Assembly (NCBI GenBank): GCA_030145015.1
Contig: JAQYWI010000044.1
Span: 1-34,511 of the forward strand
DNA length: 34,511 nucleotides
Source of the DNA: Desulfobacterales bacterium
GTDB lineage: Bacteria > Desulfobacterota > Desulfobacteria > Desulfobacterales > JAHEIW01
Reading direction: 5' to 3'
Shown: positions 22,712-32,246 of the stretch, in pieces
How positions within the stretch are numbered: position 1 is the stretch's first letter
Layout of the letters: every line of letters begins with the position of its first letter
Translations under genes and position numbers: made by a program
The notes under the pieces: model-generated
The model's input: the letters and a program-made list of their open reading frames with translations, nothing else
What the model was told of the DNA's origin: nothing
The model's database searches: none

Positions 22712-25700
22712 ATGTCCGGCCTTAACATTTTTACCAGCAACAAACTTGAGATTCTTGTAGAGCAGTTGGCTCAGATGCTGAAAACCCCCGTTTCATCTAC
22801 GTTTGCTGCTGAAATTATCGTGGTCCAGAGTACCGGCATGCAGCGCTGGTTATCTCTGGAGCTTGCGAAGCACAACGGTATCTGCGCCAATGTTGAGTTT
22901 CCATTTCCCAACTCTTTTTTGGAAGAAATTGCTAAACAGGTGATGCCGGCTTTTCCGGAGCCGTCACCTTTTGATCCGGATGTTTTGATGTTCAAAATCA
23001 TGAAAATGCTTCCGGATTGCACCCAGCTGACAGGATTTGAGCGCTTGAAAGCTTACCTGGCCAAAGATGCCACCCATCTCAAGCGCTTACAGCTTTCAAA
23101 CAAATTGGCTGACATATACGACCAATATCAGGTCTTCCGGCCGGAAATGATATTCCGATGGGAACATGGCGAGCAGGGCACCAAAGAAGAGCATCCCGAG
23201 GATAAATGGCAGGCTCAGCTTTGGCGGCAGCTTGTTAAAGGCCAGGAAAACCGTCACCGCGCCAGCTTACAACGTGATTTGATAAAAAAATTAAAAACCG
23301 ATCCGTCTCAATTCACAAACCTGCCGCAACGCATATTTATTTTCGGTATATCCTATCTGCCGCTTTTCCATATGGAGGCGTTTGTGGCCCTGTCGCAGCT
23401 TGTCGAAATGAACCTGTTTCTGTTAAATCCCTGCCGGGAATACTGGAGCGATATTGTTTCCGAAAAGCAGATGCAGCGGATCAGGAGAAACTACCCCCCG
23501 TCGGCGGATACCGCCGCAGAACTTCACCTGGAAGAAGGAAACCGGTTGCTGGCATCTATGGGCACTCACGGCAAGGACTTTTTCACCGTGGTCAGCGGTT
23601 TCGATTTTCAAACACATGCAGACTACCAGGACCCGGGATGCACCCATCTGCTCGCATGCATTCAATCTGACATTTTGAATCTTCGCGACCGCAAAGCAAC
23701 GGCCGAGCATGTCAAAGATCAAAGCAAACATACGGCTGCGTCTGAGACACCGGCGCCGTTTCGTTTAGACGATTCGGATACTTCGATTCAGATTCATTGC
23801 TGTCACAGCCCGATGCGCGAGATTGAAGTCTTGCATGATAACCTGCTGGCCATGTTTGATGAAAACCCGCACCTGATGCCGAAAGACATCGTGGTGATGA
23901 CGCCGGACATCGAAGTTTATGCCCCCTTTATTCAGGCCGTATTTGAAGCCCAAACCGATGAGCGCCTTCGAATTCCATTTAGCATTGCGGATCAGAGCGC
24001 CCGGAGTCAAAGCCGTCTGATCGACGGCTTTTTTTCAGTACTGGACCTAAAGGGCTCCCGGGTCAGTGCTGTCCGGGTAATGCGATTGCTGGAGTCTCCC
24101 GGGGTTAAAGAAAAGTTTAAATTGGATATAAGCGACATCGAGGTCGTCGAGCGCTGGATCCGCGATACCCGAATCCGCTGGGGAATCGATGATGCCAGTC
24201 GTCAAAAATTGGGGCTTCCGGCAGTCTCTGAAAACACATGGCAGGCAGGAATACAGCGGCTTCTATTAGGCTACGCCATGCCGGGAAAGAATCAGCGGAT
24301 GTTTGAGGGCATCTTGCCCTATGATAATGTAGAGGGTAATGAAATTCATAGTTTTGGAAAATTTTTGGATTTTATTGATTGCGTCTTTCGATATGTCGAT
24401 GAGTTAAACCGGCCGAAGCAGCTGAAGCAATGGGGCATTGTATTAAAACATCTACTCGATGATTTTTTTCTGCCGGATGAAGAAACCGAAAGGGAAATAC
24501 AAAGTTTACGAAATATCTTAGATGATTTAGGCCATCGACAAACCGAGATCGAGTTCCATGAACAGCTCGAATTTGAGACCATTCGGTTCTATCTGGGACA
24601 ACGCCTGGATAAATTAAGTTTTGGGTCCGGGTTTATGACCGGCGGGGTCACTTTTTGTGCAATGCTTCCCATGCGCAGTATTCCCTTTAAGGTCGTTTGT
24701 CTGATCGGCATGAATTCAGACAGGTTTCCGCGGGATTTTCAACCGCTAACCTTTGACTTAATTGCCAAACACCCGCAACCCAGCGACCGGTCACGCAGGA
24801 ATGACGATAAATACTTATTTTTGGAATCCATTATCTCGGCACGTGAAAAAATATATATCAGCTACGTGGGACAAAACATTCAGGACAACAGCCGCATTCC
24901 ACCGTCGGTTCTTGTCAGTGAACTGCTGGACACCATTGAAAAAGGATTCGATCTGCCCGGCCGAAAAATCCTCAAGCAGGTGGTCACTTTTCATCGTCTG
25001 CAGGCGTTTTCACCGCAATATTTTAAAAATGATGCTAAACTCTTTTGTTATTCTGAAGAAAACCGGGATGCCGCCACATGTTTGAACAAACGTGAAAAAC
25101 CCACTGCATTGATAACCGACATATTGCCACTGACGCCGGTGGAAAAAGAGGCCCTGCATCAACTCGATCTGGAAACCCTCTGCCGCTTTTTTAACAACCC
25201 GGCCAGATTTTTGCTGCAGCAGCGTTTGGGGATTTATCTGGATAAGACAACGGCGCTAACCGATAAACGCGAAGATTTTGAGTTGAAGTCTCTGGATAAA
25301 TATCTGGTGGAACAAAATATGGTACACTCAAGGTTGAAAGGCCGGGATCTTGACGATTATCGGCCATTACAACTTGCCATGGGGCAACTTCCGCATGCCA
25401 GGGTAGGCGCTTTTTATTATAATGAAATGAGTATTGATGTCGATCATTTTGTCAGTAAAATTGAACCTTTTACGGATTGTAAAATTGCGGATCCCATCGA
25501 GACGCAAATCGAAATCAATGACTTTCGTTTACAGGTACGACTGCCCGAAATCTACAAACGCGGTTTGATCCAGGTGCGATATGCTAAACAGCGGGCTCAA
25601 GATATTTTAAGATCCTGGATTTATCATTTGGCATTTTGTGAAGTGTCCCCGCAAAAACGGAGGCCAGCCGGCGTTCTTATATTTAAAAATACGGCCTGGC

Positions 25701-26026
25701 AGTTTCATCCGGTTGATCTTCAGCGCCAATTTTTGGCCGATCTGTTAGATGTGTTCAAACAAGGATTGGAAAAGCCGCTGCATTTTTTCCCGAATTCATC
25801 GCTGGAATATGTTCAACAGGAGCAGCTGAAAGGAAAATCGGAAACAACAGCCCTGAAAATGGCCCAAAGAAAATGGGTAGGCACGGACTTTGCCAGAGGG
25901 GAATCAGATGATCCTTACTTTGATATCTGCTTTAAAATGGTCGACCCCTTTGACGCTTCGTTTCAGGAAATTGCCGAAACAGTATTCAAACCCTTATTGG
26001 CAAATTGCATTGAAATCGAAATTTAA
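22712..26026 (+). CDS. recC: Exodeoxyribonuclease V gamma subunit RecC
   Basis: Large (1104 residues from the chosen ATG; the frame opens at 22631) and typical of RecC, the RecBCD subunit that contacts unwound DNA and scans for the Chi-type regulatory site. Visible markers are LNIFTSNKLEILVEQLAQML at the start, VVQSTGMQRWLSLELAKHNG (a helicase-I-like loop as in RecC), QIHCCHSPMREIEVLHDNL, RIPFSIADQS, FKVVCLIGMNSDRFPR and the C-terminal RYAKQRAQDILRSWIYHLAF. The start MSGLNIF was chosen because homology begins there; upstream ATG/TTG codons cannot be excluded. In most genomes recB follows directly, but here three other genes lie between. FHA starts 18 nt after its stop. Confidence 0.95.
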   Translation: MSGLNIFTSNKLEILVEQLAQMLKTPVSSTFAAEIIVVQSTGMQRWLSLELAKHNGICANVEFPFPNSFLEEIAKQVMPAFPEPSPFDPDVLMFKIMKMLPDCTQLTGFERLKAYLAKDATHLKRLQLSNKLADIYDQYQVFRPEMIFRWEHGEQGTKEEHPEDKWQAQLWRQLVKGQENRHRASLQRDLIKKLKTDPSQFTNLPQRIFIFGISYLPLFHMEAFVALSQLVEMNLFLLNPCREYWSDIVSEKQMQRIRRNYPPSADTAAELHLEEGNRLLASMGTHGKDFFTVVSGFDFQTHADYQDPGCTHLLACIQSDILNLRDRKATAEHVKDQSKHTAASETPAPFRLDDSDTSIQIHCCHSPMREIEVLHDNLLAMFDENPHLMPKDIVVMTPDIEVYAPFIQAVFEAQTDERLRIPFSIADQSARSQSRLIDGFFSVLDLKGSRVSAVRVMRLLESPGVKEKFKLDISDIEVVERWIRDTRIRWGIDDASRQKLGLPAVSENTWQAGIQRLLLGYAMPGKNQRMFEGILPYDNVEGNEIHSFGKFLDFIDCVFRYVDELNRPKQLKQWGIVLKHLLDDFFLPDEETEREIQSLRNILDDLGHRQTEIEFHEQLEFETIRFYLGQRLDKLSFGSGFMTGGVTFCAMLPMRSIPFKVVCLIGMNSDRFPRDFQPLTFDLIAKHPQPSDRSRRNDDKYLFLESIISAREKIYISYVGQNIQDNSRIPPSVLVSELLDTIEKGFDLPGRKILKQVVTFHRLQAFSPQYFKNDAKLFCYSEENRDAATCLNKREKPTALITDILPLTPVEKEALHQLDLETLCRFFNNPARFLLQQRLGIYLDKTTALTDKREDFELKSLDKYLVEQNMVHSRLKGRDLDDYRPLQLAMGQLPHARVGAFYYNEMSIDVDHFVSKIEPFTDCKIADPIETQIEINDFRLQVRLPEIYKRGLIQVRYAKQRAQDILRSWIYHLAFCEVSPQKRRPAGVLIFKNTAWQFHPVDLQRQFLADLLDVFKQGLEKPLHFFPNSSLEYVQQEQLKGKSETTALKMAQRKWVGTDFARGESDDPYFDICFKMVDPFDASFQEIAETVFKPLLANCIEIEI

Positions 26027-26044
26027 AAACAAAAGGAGATAACC

Positions 26045-26434
26045 ATGGCAATGATAGTTCAGCTGCACGAGGGTGTGGCGATTAATAAATTTAAACTAAA
26101 CGCCAAAACCATACTGCGAATCGGACGTGATCCGGACAGTGACATTTTTATCGATAACGCAGTGGTCAGCAACGCCCATGCGGTCATCGAAGCAAAAGAC
26201 AATCCGGAATCCGCCGGCACGCCGGAATATTACATAAAAGATTTAAATAGCACCAATAGTACGTTTGTAAACGATCAGAAGATTACACGCCATAAATTAC
26301 AACACAATGATATGATTCGAGTCGGATGGAATAATTTTAAGTTTCTCGATGAAGGCGAAGGAGACCCGAATAAGACCTCCAAAATCCGTAAAAGCTGGAT
26401 TCCGGGAGTGTATTATACTGAAGAAGAAGAATAA
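26045..26434 (+). CDS. Single FHA-domain protein
   Basis: The 129-residue product is almost entirely one FHA domain, which binds phosphothreonine peptides. Key residues are present: Gly27-Arg28 in LRIGRDPDSD, Ser42-x-x-His45 in VSNAHAV, and Asn71-Ser72 in NSTNSTFVNDQ. The tail is basic then acidic (KIRKSW, ending TEEEE). A very good ribosome site (AAAGGAG, 6 nt before the ATG) follows the recC stop by 18 nt, so it is probably cotranscribed with recC. Its partner, a phosphoprotein or kinase, is not in the window; the PP2C-FHA pair 10 kb away is the only related machinery. Whether it has to do with RecBCD is unknown. Confidence 0.92.
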   Translation: MAMIVQLHEGVAINKFKLNAKTILRIGRDPDSDIFIDNAVVSNAHAVIEAKDNPESAGTPEYYIKDLNSTNSTFVNDQKITRHKLQHNDMIRVGWNNFKFLDEGEGDPNKTSKIRKSWIPGVYYTEEEE

Positions 26435-26489
26435 GTTCTTCGGATAAAATATTCTTTTTCTGATCAATAGAGTATTAAAGAAACTTACA

Positions 26490-26625
26490 AATCCGAAGCA
26501 CGAAATACGAAATAAGAAACAAATTCAAAATCATAAATTCGAATGCTCAAAAGGTTTTGAATTTTGTAAATTTGATATTCGAAATTGTTTCGGGTTTGGG
26601 TATTCGAATTTCGAATTTTATAACA
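26490..26625. repeat. Inverted repeat of CGAAAT/AATTCG words
   Basis: The left arm is rich in CGAAATACGAAATAAGAAAC and AAATTCAAAATC, the right arm in GTTTTGAATTTTGTAAATT and TTCGAAATTGTTTCGGG. Arms match imperfectly. The element fills much of the FHA to FliK-like gap. Confidence 0.65.
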
Positions 26626-26697
26626 AAACAAAATGTTACCAGATTAATGGATTCAAAAGTGCGTTGAAACCTTTTTCTCCAAGGGTTGGACCCATAT

Positions 26698-27870
26698 ATG
26701 GATATCTCTTCTCTTTTACAAGCAATTTTAGACCCGCGGCTCAACCGATCCGCATGGTTCCAGGAGATTGTTAAGCCCGGGGATATCTTTAACTTAAAAA
26801 TTATCGAAGTCCAGGACAATAATCGCGTTTTGGTCGATCTCGGAAAATTCCGTGCTTTAGCTGAAGTCAAATTTCCGGTTAAAGCAGGTGCCGAATTGCT
26901 CGTAAAAGTTAGCGACACCGACGGACAACTTCGGCTTCAGGTGGTGAATCCTGATTCAAAAGACCTTGCCGGACGCAAAAATGTGTTGGGTCGCTTAGAA
27001 ATTCTTTCCTTTGACGTATTTAACAAAATTCAGTCAGACATCAAGCAGGCTGCGCACCAGATTTTAAGCCTGCCGGACCGCCAACTGCCTCCGGAGCAGA
27101 TCCATCGGGCGCTGGCGACTCTGGATACGCATTTTGAATCCCTTGATTTAAGCAAAACCGCGACAAAGTTGCTTCCTTTGCTCAAATCATATGTCGAAAA
27201 TGCGGGTTTTTTCTTTGAAAAAAATTTTGCCAACATCATCAGTAAATTCGTTGAGGGCTCTGAGGGGGATTTAGCCAAAGAACTGATTCGGTCTCCGCAG
27301 ATAAAAATGATTCTGGCAAAAGATTTAAAACCGATCCTTTTCATGCTCAAGGAATATTTGGAAACCCAGGATCCGGCTTCCAAATTTCTCAATACCCGAA
27401 ACCTGGCCAGTTTCAAGGGCAGCATTGATCTGCTGCTGGCTGATATATTCAATCAACAAACCCGGGCGGCCCATAGGCTCGAATTGCCGGATCCACACCA
27501 TGTTTTTTCTTTTACGCTTCCGATAAAAGAAGATCAGCATAAAGCTAAATTAAAATTCTATTACCCCAAGAAGAACAAAAATGGATCAAAAGCCGGCTTT
27601 AAGATCTCTTTGTTATTGGATATGGACAAAATCGGAGCGGTGCGTGCGGATTTTTTTCTGATAAAAAAGGAATTGTCGATTACCTTTTTTGTTAATGATA
27701 ACAGCCATAAGCTAAAGTTTGAAGAACACCTGGACGAGATCAATGATCGCTTAACCCCTTTCTTTGATTATTTGATTTTAAAAACAGTTGTATCTGCCAA
27801 AAAAATTCAGGATTTCCATCGCGAAGATTTAGATATTGGCAGTGATAAACAAATCGATCTAAGGATTTAA
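26698..27870 (+). CDS. FliK-like protein (flagellar hook-length control type), orphan
   Basis: The product (390 residues from ATG; a TTG 12 nt upstream was not chosen) starts with an OB-like strand region (GDIFNLKIIEVQDNNRVLVD, LLVKVSD). A helical middle follows, and the end resembles the FliK C-terminal substrate-switch domain: LKFYYPKKNK, FKISLLLDMDKIGAVRADF, ITFFVNDNSHKLKFEEHLDE. In flagellar systems FliK measures hook length and acts with FlhB. Here there are no other flagellar genes. The next gene, 2 nt downstream, is a free FlhB C-terminal domain, so the two form the same kind of pair as ylqG-ylqH of Bacillus, whose role is not known. The level of relation to FliK is judged only by pattern. 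Confidence 0.7.
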   Translation: MDISSLLQAILDPRLNRSAWFQEIVKPGDIFNLKIIEVQDNNRVLVDLGKFRALAEVKFPVKAGAELLVKVSDTDGQLRLQVVNPDSKDLAGRKNVLGRLEILSFDVFNKIQSDIKQAAHQILSLPDRQLPPEQIHRALATLDTHFESLDLSKTATKLLPLLKSYVENAGFFFEKNFANIISKFVEGSEGDLAKELIRSPQIKMILAKDLKPILFMLKEYLETQDPASKFLNTRNLASFKGSIDLLLADIFNQQTRAAHRLELPDPHHVFSFTLPIKEDQHKAKLKFYYPKKNKNGSKAGFKISLLLDMDKIGAVRADFFLIKKELSITFFVNDNSHKLKFEEHLDEINDRLTPFFDYLILKTVVSAKKIQDFHREDLDIGSDKQIDLRI

Positions 27871-27872
27871 GG

Positions 27873-28133
27873 ATGAAAAAGAAATCCAGAGCCGTGGCGC
27901 TTAAATACGACAAGGAGAAAGACGCGGCACCCAGGATCACAGCCAAAGGCCGGGGCTTTGTTGCCGAGAAAATTATTGAAGCCGCCCGGGCGCATAACGT
28001 CCCGCTGCATAAAGATAAAAATTTGGTACAGGTGCTGGAAGCTCTCGATCTGGAAACTGAAATTCCCGCGGAGCTTTATCGTGCCGTGGCGGAGGTTCTG
28101 GCGTTTATATATAGATTAAACGGAAGAATGTAA
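27873..28133 (+). CDS. Stand-alone FlhB/EscU C-terminal-domain-like protein
   Basis: The 86-residue product corresponds to the cytoplasmic C-terminal part of FlhB/YscU after its cleavage site. AVALKYDKEKDAAPRITAKG, FVAEKIIEAARAHNVPLHKD and IPAELYRAVAEVLAFIYRLN are easily recognised. The NPTH self-cleavage motif and the membrane part are absent, so it starts as a free version of the fragment. In flagellar FlhB this fragment binds export substrates and interacts with FliK. It follows the FliK-like gene by 2 nt, with AAGGA in the overlap, and the two are surely one unit. Alone among RecBCD genes, its role is unknown. Confidence 0.88.
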   Translation: MKKKSRAVALKYDKEKDAAPRITAKGRGFVAEKIIEAARAHNVPLHKDKNLVQVLEALDLETEIPAELYRAVAEVLAFIYRLNGRM

Positions 28134-28141
28134 AATTTAGG

Positions 28142-28274
28142 GTTCAAGGTTCAACGTTCAAAGGTTCAGGGTTAAAAGATAAGTAATGAGTGCTGAGGAC
28201 TGAGGACTGAGCAAAAAAGTCTGCACGATATTTGATGCCTAACGCCTAAACCTTCTAACCCTGAACCTCTGAAC
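28142..28274. repeat. Inverted repeat of GGTTCA words
   Basis: AGGTTCAGGGTTA (28162-28174) and TAACCCTGAACCT (28256-28268) are perfect 13-bp arms, with further GGTTCA words outside. The middle has a second word, GAGTGCTGAGGACTGAGGAC, in tandem. It lies between the FlhB-like gene and recB. Confidence 0.75.
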
Positions 28275-28324
28275 CATTAAGAAGTTACAAGTACTGATTA
28301 ATAAATATTGGAAAATGAAGTAAT

Positions 28325-31300
28325 TTGAAACCCCTTGATCTCATAAACACCCCTTTGGAGGGCATCAATTTGATTGATGCCAGTGCCGGTACCGGCAAAA
28401 CCTACACCATCGAGGGATTGTTTTTAAGGCTGATTCTGGAAAAGCAGTTCCGGGTTGATCAGATCCTGGTGGTAACCTTTACCATAGCGGCCACCGAAGA
28501 GCTGAGAGATCGGATTCGGACCAAACTGCTGCAAGCCGAAATAGCCTTTACTACGGGAACCAGCAAGGACAATCTACTGCTGGATCTGCTGAAATCCCAA
28601 ACGGATCATGGGGCCGCTATTGATTTGATCCATGCGGCTCTGATTGAATTTGACAAAGCATCCATCTTTACCATTCACGGATTCTGCGCCCGAATCCTTT
28701 TTGAACATGCATTTGAAACCGAAAATTTGTTTGATACAGAGCTTATTTCGGATCAGACCGAATTGATCAGGGAAGTCGTCGAAGATTACTGGCGCAAAAA
28801 TTTTTATAATGCCCCCCTGGAGTTCATCAGCTTTTTTACAAAAAAAATTAAAGGACCCGGGTATTTTTGGCAGCTGATGCGTAAAATGAGAGCTGCCGAC
28901 ATGAATATAGTCCCACAGATCAATAAACCGCCTTTAAACAGCATACCTGCTTTCCAGCAAGCCTTTCAAGATTTAAAAGATCAATGGACCCAAGGGCGTG
29001 ACGCTGTCGTACGAGCCCTGCAAGACCCGGCCTTGAGCGGCATCCAATACGGCAGCCTGAAACCCGCTGAAAATGCCGCCGGTATGACAAAAAGGGACCT
29101 TAAAATTCAAACCATGGTCGCGGCCATGGAAAAATATGTGGCACCGAACAGTACGGGCTTTCCGCTGTTTAAAGGTTTTGAAAATTTTACAGCCCAAAAA
29201 ATAAGCCGGGCCGTCCGAAAAAACCATTCAGCGCCCTCCCATGATTTTTTTGTGACCTGCGATGCAGTATATCGCCATGCAACCGAGTTGGAAGCCGAAT
29301 TGGAAAACTACTTTGTTTACCTGAAAAGCCGGCTGTTTGCGTATGCCGCGTCGGAGCTAAAGGAGCGCAAGTCGCAAAAAAACATCCAGTTTTTCGATGA
29401 CTTGCTGGTTCTCGTAAAACAGGCTTTGACGGCGCAAAAGGGCAACCCCCTCGCGGAAGCCATTCGTCAAAGATACAAAGCCGCTCTGGTGGATGAATTT
29501 CAGGATACCGACAGTGTGCAATATGAAATTTTCTCGCGGCTCTTTGCCGCCAGGGGCAGCCTGCTGTTTATGATCGGTGATCCCAAACAGGCAATTTACA
29601 GCTTCCGCGGGGCGGACATATTTTCTTACATACAGGCCGCCCGCCATGCCCGGGCCAAGTTTACACTCACTGAAAACTGGCGATCTGAACCGCTTCTGAT
29701 CAGCGCCGTTAATACTATTTTCTCAAATATAAAAAACCCCTTTCTTTTTGAAGACATCCCCTTTGAAAAAGCCAGACCGGGGAATAAAGGTTCAAGCGCC
29801 TCGCAAGAAAACAAGGCGCCTTTGAGGATATGGTATTTGGATTCCAGGGTCCATTCGGATCAGGATAAACCCATCGGTAAAGCCGAGGCAGTCGGGCTGA
29901 TCGCCGGGGCATTAGCTGAAGAGATCTGCCGAATTGTGACTGCCGAATCCGAGCCCCGGCCCCCGGGTGACATAGCGGTGCTGGTTCGAACCAACCGCCA
30001 GGCTCAGCTTGTAAAAGAGCGCTTATCCGCCAAAGGTCTTCCATCGGTGCTTTACAGTACCGGCAACATCTTTGATTCGCATGAAGCCATGGAGGTTGAA
30101 AAAATTTTGCTCAGCATTTCAGAGCCGGATAACCTGGCGCTTCTCAAAGTAGCTCTGGCAACGGATATGATGGGCGCTAAGGGTGAAGATCTACTATCTG
30201 CGCAGATCGACACCCGGCGGTTGGAAAATCGACTGACTGCAATTCGAGACTATTTTCAGGTGTGGCAACGATTCGGATTTATCCGCATGTTCCGAATGGT
30301 TCTGGCGCGCGAAAAGATCAGAAAACGCCTTATATCTTTTGCGGATGGTGAACGACGCTTAACCAACGTGTTGCATCTAGCTGAGATCATTCATCAAGAA
30401 TCCGTACAACGAAATTTCGGCATCAGCGGCCTTTTAAAATGGCTGGCGGAGCATCGCGATCCTCAATCACCGCGGCTTGAAGAACATCAGCTTCGATTGG
30501 AAAGTGATGAAGGCGCTGTAAAAATTGTGACCATCCATAAGAGTAAAGGGCTTGAATATCCGGTGGTGTTCTGCCCCTATGGATGGGAGGGCTCATTTGT
30601 AAAAGACCGTGAAATTATTTTTCATCAAACAGATGACGACCTGAGCCTGACGCTGGATTTGGGTTCGGATGCGCGTGATTTAAATGTCCTGCTCGCCCAG
30701 AATGAGCTGCTGGCTGAAAATATCCGGCTGTTATATGTCGCGCTAACCCGTGCAAAATCCATCTGCTACCTCGTGTGGGGGCGAATCAACACAGCCGAAT
30801 CTTCAGCCCTTGCCTATCTGTTGCATCCTTCCGATCGTCCCCGGATCGATTACCGATGCGAAGATCTTGTTGCCGAGTTGAAGCGGCACGTCAGCGCAAA
30901 ATCAGACGAAGACCGTATGGCTGATTTAAGTCGATTGGTTAAAAAATCGCAAGGGAGTATTGAGGTGCTCCCGTGGCCCGAGCCTTCGGGCCGCAACTTT
31001 TTTGAACAACCGCAGACCGTTGAAGCATTGGCCTGTCGAAAATTTGCAGGCAAAATTGACCGAACCTGGAAGGTTTCAAGCTATTCGTCGCTGGTTTCAA
31101 GGCGAATTTCCGACATTGATCTTCCAGACCGCGATGCTTTTGCGGACCTTTTCAGATACCTCGCGGATACTCCAGATGAATGGATTGCCCTCCGGGAACC
31201 CGGTGATCGTAACGATATTTTTGCATTTCCAAAAGGTTCCCGTGCCGGGAATTTTTTCCATGATCTGTTTGAGCATCTGGATTACACCACCAGTTCAGTT

Positions 31301-31966
31301 CGAGATTTGAGCAAACCGGTTCAAAACTCACTGCGGGCCTATGGTTTTGACAGGACCTGGCAGCATATTATTTCTGAGACGATTTCGGATGTTCTGAATG
31401 TACCCTTGCAATCAACTGCACCGGATCTAACGCTATCTTCAATTGCCTTCAAACACCGCATCAACGAGATGGAATTTTACTATCCGTTGAATGCGATTAC
31501 CCCTCAAACGCTGCGATTTGTGTTCAAGCAACACGGCCGCATCGATGGGAAGGGCGATTTCCCCGGCAGACTGAAAAAGCTAGTTTTCAATCCCGCCGCC
31601 GGTTTCATGAAAGGATATATGGATCTGGTTTTCCAACATCAGGGTCGATTTTATCTGGTAGATTGGAAATCTAACTATCTCGGCCCGACGATTGATGACT
31701 ATCGTCAAGACGCCCTTCATCACGCGATGCAGGAAAATTACTATATACTGCAGTACCACCTATATGTACTGGCACTGTCTCAGTACCTGCGGCTGCGTAA
31801 TTCCGGTTTTCGATATGAATCCGATTTTGGCGGCGTTTTCTATATGTTTATCAGGGGCATCGACCGCCGGCGCGATCCGGAATTTGGAATTTTCTATGAC
31901 CTTCCGAAACCGGAACTTGTCAATGCGCTGGGAAAAGCACTGATTCCTGGCTTTTCTAAAGTTTAA
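28325..31966 (+). CDS. recB: Exodeoxyribonuclease V beta subunit RecB
   Basis: The 1213-residue product is the helicase-nuclease subunit of RecBCD. Helicase motifs: Walker A IDASAGTGKTYTIEG (about 17-31), VVTFTIAATEELRDRI, Walker B LVDEFQDTDS (about 388-397), GDPKQAIYSFRGAD, VTIHKSKGLEYPVVFCP (about 735) and RLLYVALTRAKS (about 803). The C-terminal nuclease keeps its acidic residues: GYMDLVF (about 1096) and LVDWKSNYLG (about 1112). The TTG start is the only likely one, as an in-frame stop lies 9 nt upstream and homology starts at once. A 7-bp hairpin encoding a Pro-rich stretch lies between helicase and nuclease parts (separate entry). recD follows after a 395-nt gap. Confidence 0.96.
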   Translation: MKPLDLINTPLEGINLIDASAGTGKTYTIEGLFLRLILEKQFRVDQILVVTFTIAATEELRDRIRTKLLQAEIAFTTGTSKDNLLLDLLKSQTDHGAAIDLIHAALIEFDKASIFTIHGFCARILFEHAFETENLFDTELISDQTELIREVVEDYWRKNFYNAPLEFISFFTKKIKGPGYFWQLMRKMRAADMNIVPQINKPPLNSIPAFQQAFQDLKDQWTQGRDAVVRALQDPALSGIQYGSLKPAENAAGMTKRDLKIQTMVAAMEKYVAPNSTGFPLFKGFENFTAQKISRAVRKNHSAPSHDFFVTCDAVYRHATELEAELENYFVYLKSRLFAYAASELKERKSQKNIQFFDDLLVLVKQALTAQKGNPLAEAIRQRYKAALVDEFQDTDSVQYEIFSRLFAARGSLLFMIGDPKQAIYSFRGADIFSYIQAARHARAKFTLTENWRSEPLLISAVNTIFSNIKNPFLFEDIPFEKARPGNKGSSASQENKAPLRIWYLDSRVHSDQDKPIGKAEAVGLIAGALAEEICRIVTAESEPRPPGDIAVLVRTNRQAQLVKERLSAKGLPSVLYSTGNIFDSHEAMEVEKILLSISEPDNLALLKVALATDMMGAKGEDLLSAQIDTRRLENRLTAIRDYFQVWQRFGFIRMFRMVLAREKIRKRLISFADGERRLTNVLHLAEIIHQESVQRNFGISGLLKWLAEHRDPQSPRLEEHQLRLESDEGAVKIVTIHKSKGLEYPVVFCPYGWEGSFVKDREIIFHQTDDDLSLTLDLGSDARDLNVLLAQNELLAENIRLLYVALTRAKSICYLVWGRINTAESSALAYLLHPSDRPRIDYRCEDLVAELKRHVSAKSDEDRMADLSRLVKKSQGSIEVLPWPEPSGRNFFEQPQTVEALACRKFAGKIDRTWKVSSYSSLVSRRISDIDLPDRDAFADLFRYLADTPDEWIALREPGDRNDIFAFPKGSRAGNFFHDLFEHLDYTTSSVRDLSKPVQNSLRAYGFDRTWQHIISETISDVLNVPLQSTAPDLTLSSIAFKHRINEMEFYYPLNAITPQTLRFVFKQHGRIDGKGDFPGRLKKLVFNPAAGFMKGYMDLVFQHQGRFYLVDWKSNYLGPTIDDYRQDALHHAMQENYYILQYHLYVLALSQYLRLRNSGFRYESDFGGVFYMFIRGIDRRRDPEFGIFYDLPKPELVNALGKALIPGFSKV
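30975..30992. repeat. Perfect hairpin inside recB between helicase and nuclease parts
   Basis: GGCCCGA and TCGGGCC pair around a 4-nt GCCT loop, encoding PEPSG. It lies in the linker between conserved domains, as do the hairpins of the helicase-exonuclease gene. Confidence 0.6.
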
Positions 31967-32037
31967 GCTATACATAAAAAATTATGATTTAACCATTTAT
32001 TCTAACACGGAAAACATGGTCCTTTTGGTCAGGTCAG

Positions 32038-32054
32038 TCCCGCCACCGGCGGGA
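32038..32054. repeat. Perfect 7-bp GC-rich hairpin after recB
   Basis: TCCCGCC and GGCGGGA flank an ACC loop. No T-run follows, so it is more like the short palindromes found in coding linkers than a terminator. Confidence 0.6.
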
Positions 32055-32070
32055 TTGCTGTAATCCAATG

Positions 32071-32246
32071 CCATGGGGTACTGGAATAATGGAATGTTGG
32101 AATACTGGGTTTGACGGAATGAAATCTATTTTATTATAGATGACATTGATCAGAAATTAAAATCAGAACATCATCCGCTTTTCATACCCAATATTCCATT
32201 ATAGCGCTAAAGTTTCACTGCGTGCCCACCATTCCATTTTTCCATG
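32071..32246. repeat. Inverted repeat of TGGAATAATGGAA words (copy 2)
   Basis: The left arm has CCATGGGGTACTGGAATAAT and TGTTGGAATACTGGG. The right arm has ACCCAATATTCCATTAT and CCACCATTCCATTTTTCC. The inner core TATAGCGCTAAAGTTTCACT followed by GCGTGCCCA matches the element at 7202-7345, nearly 25 kb away. Confidence 0.75.
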
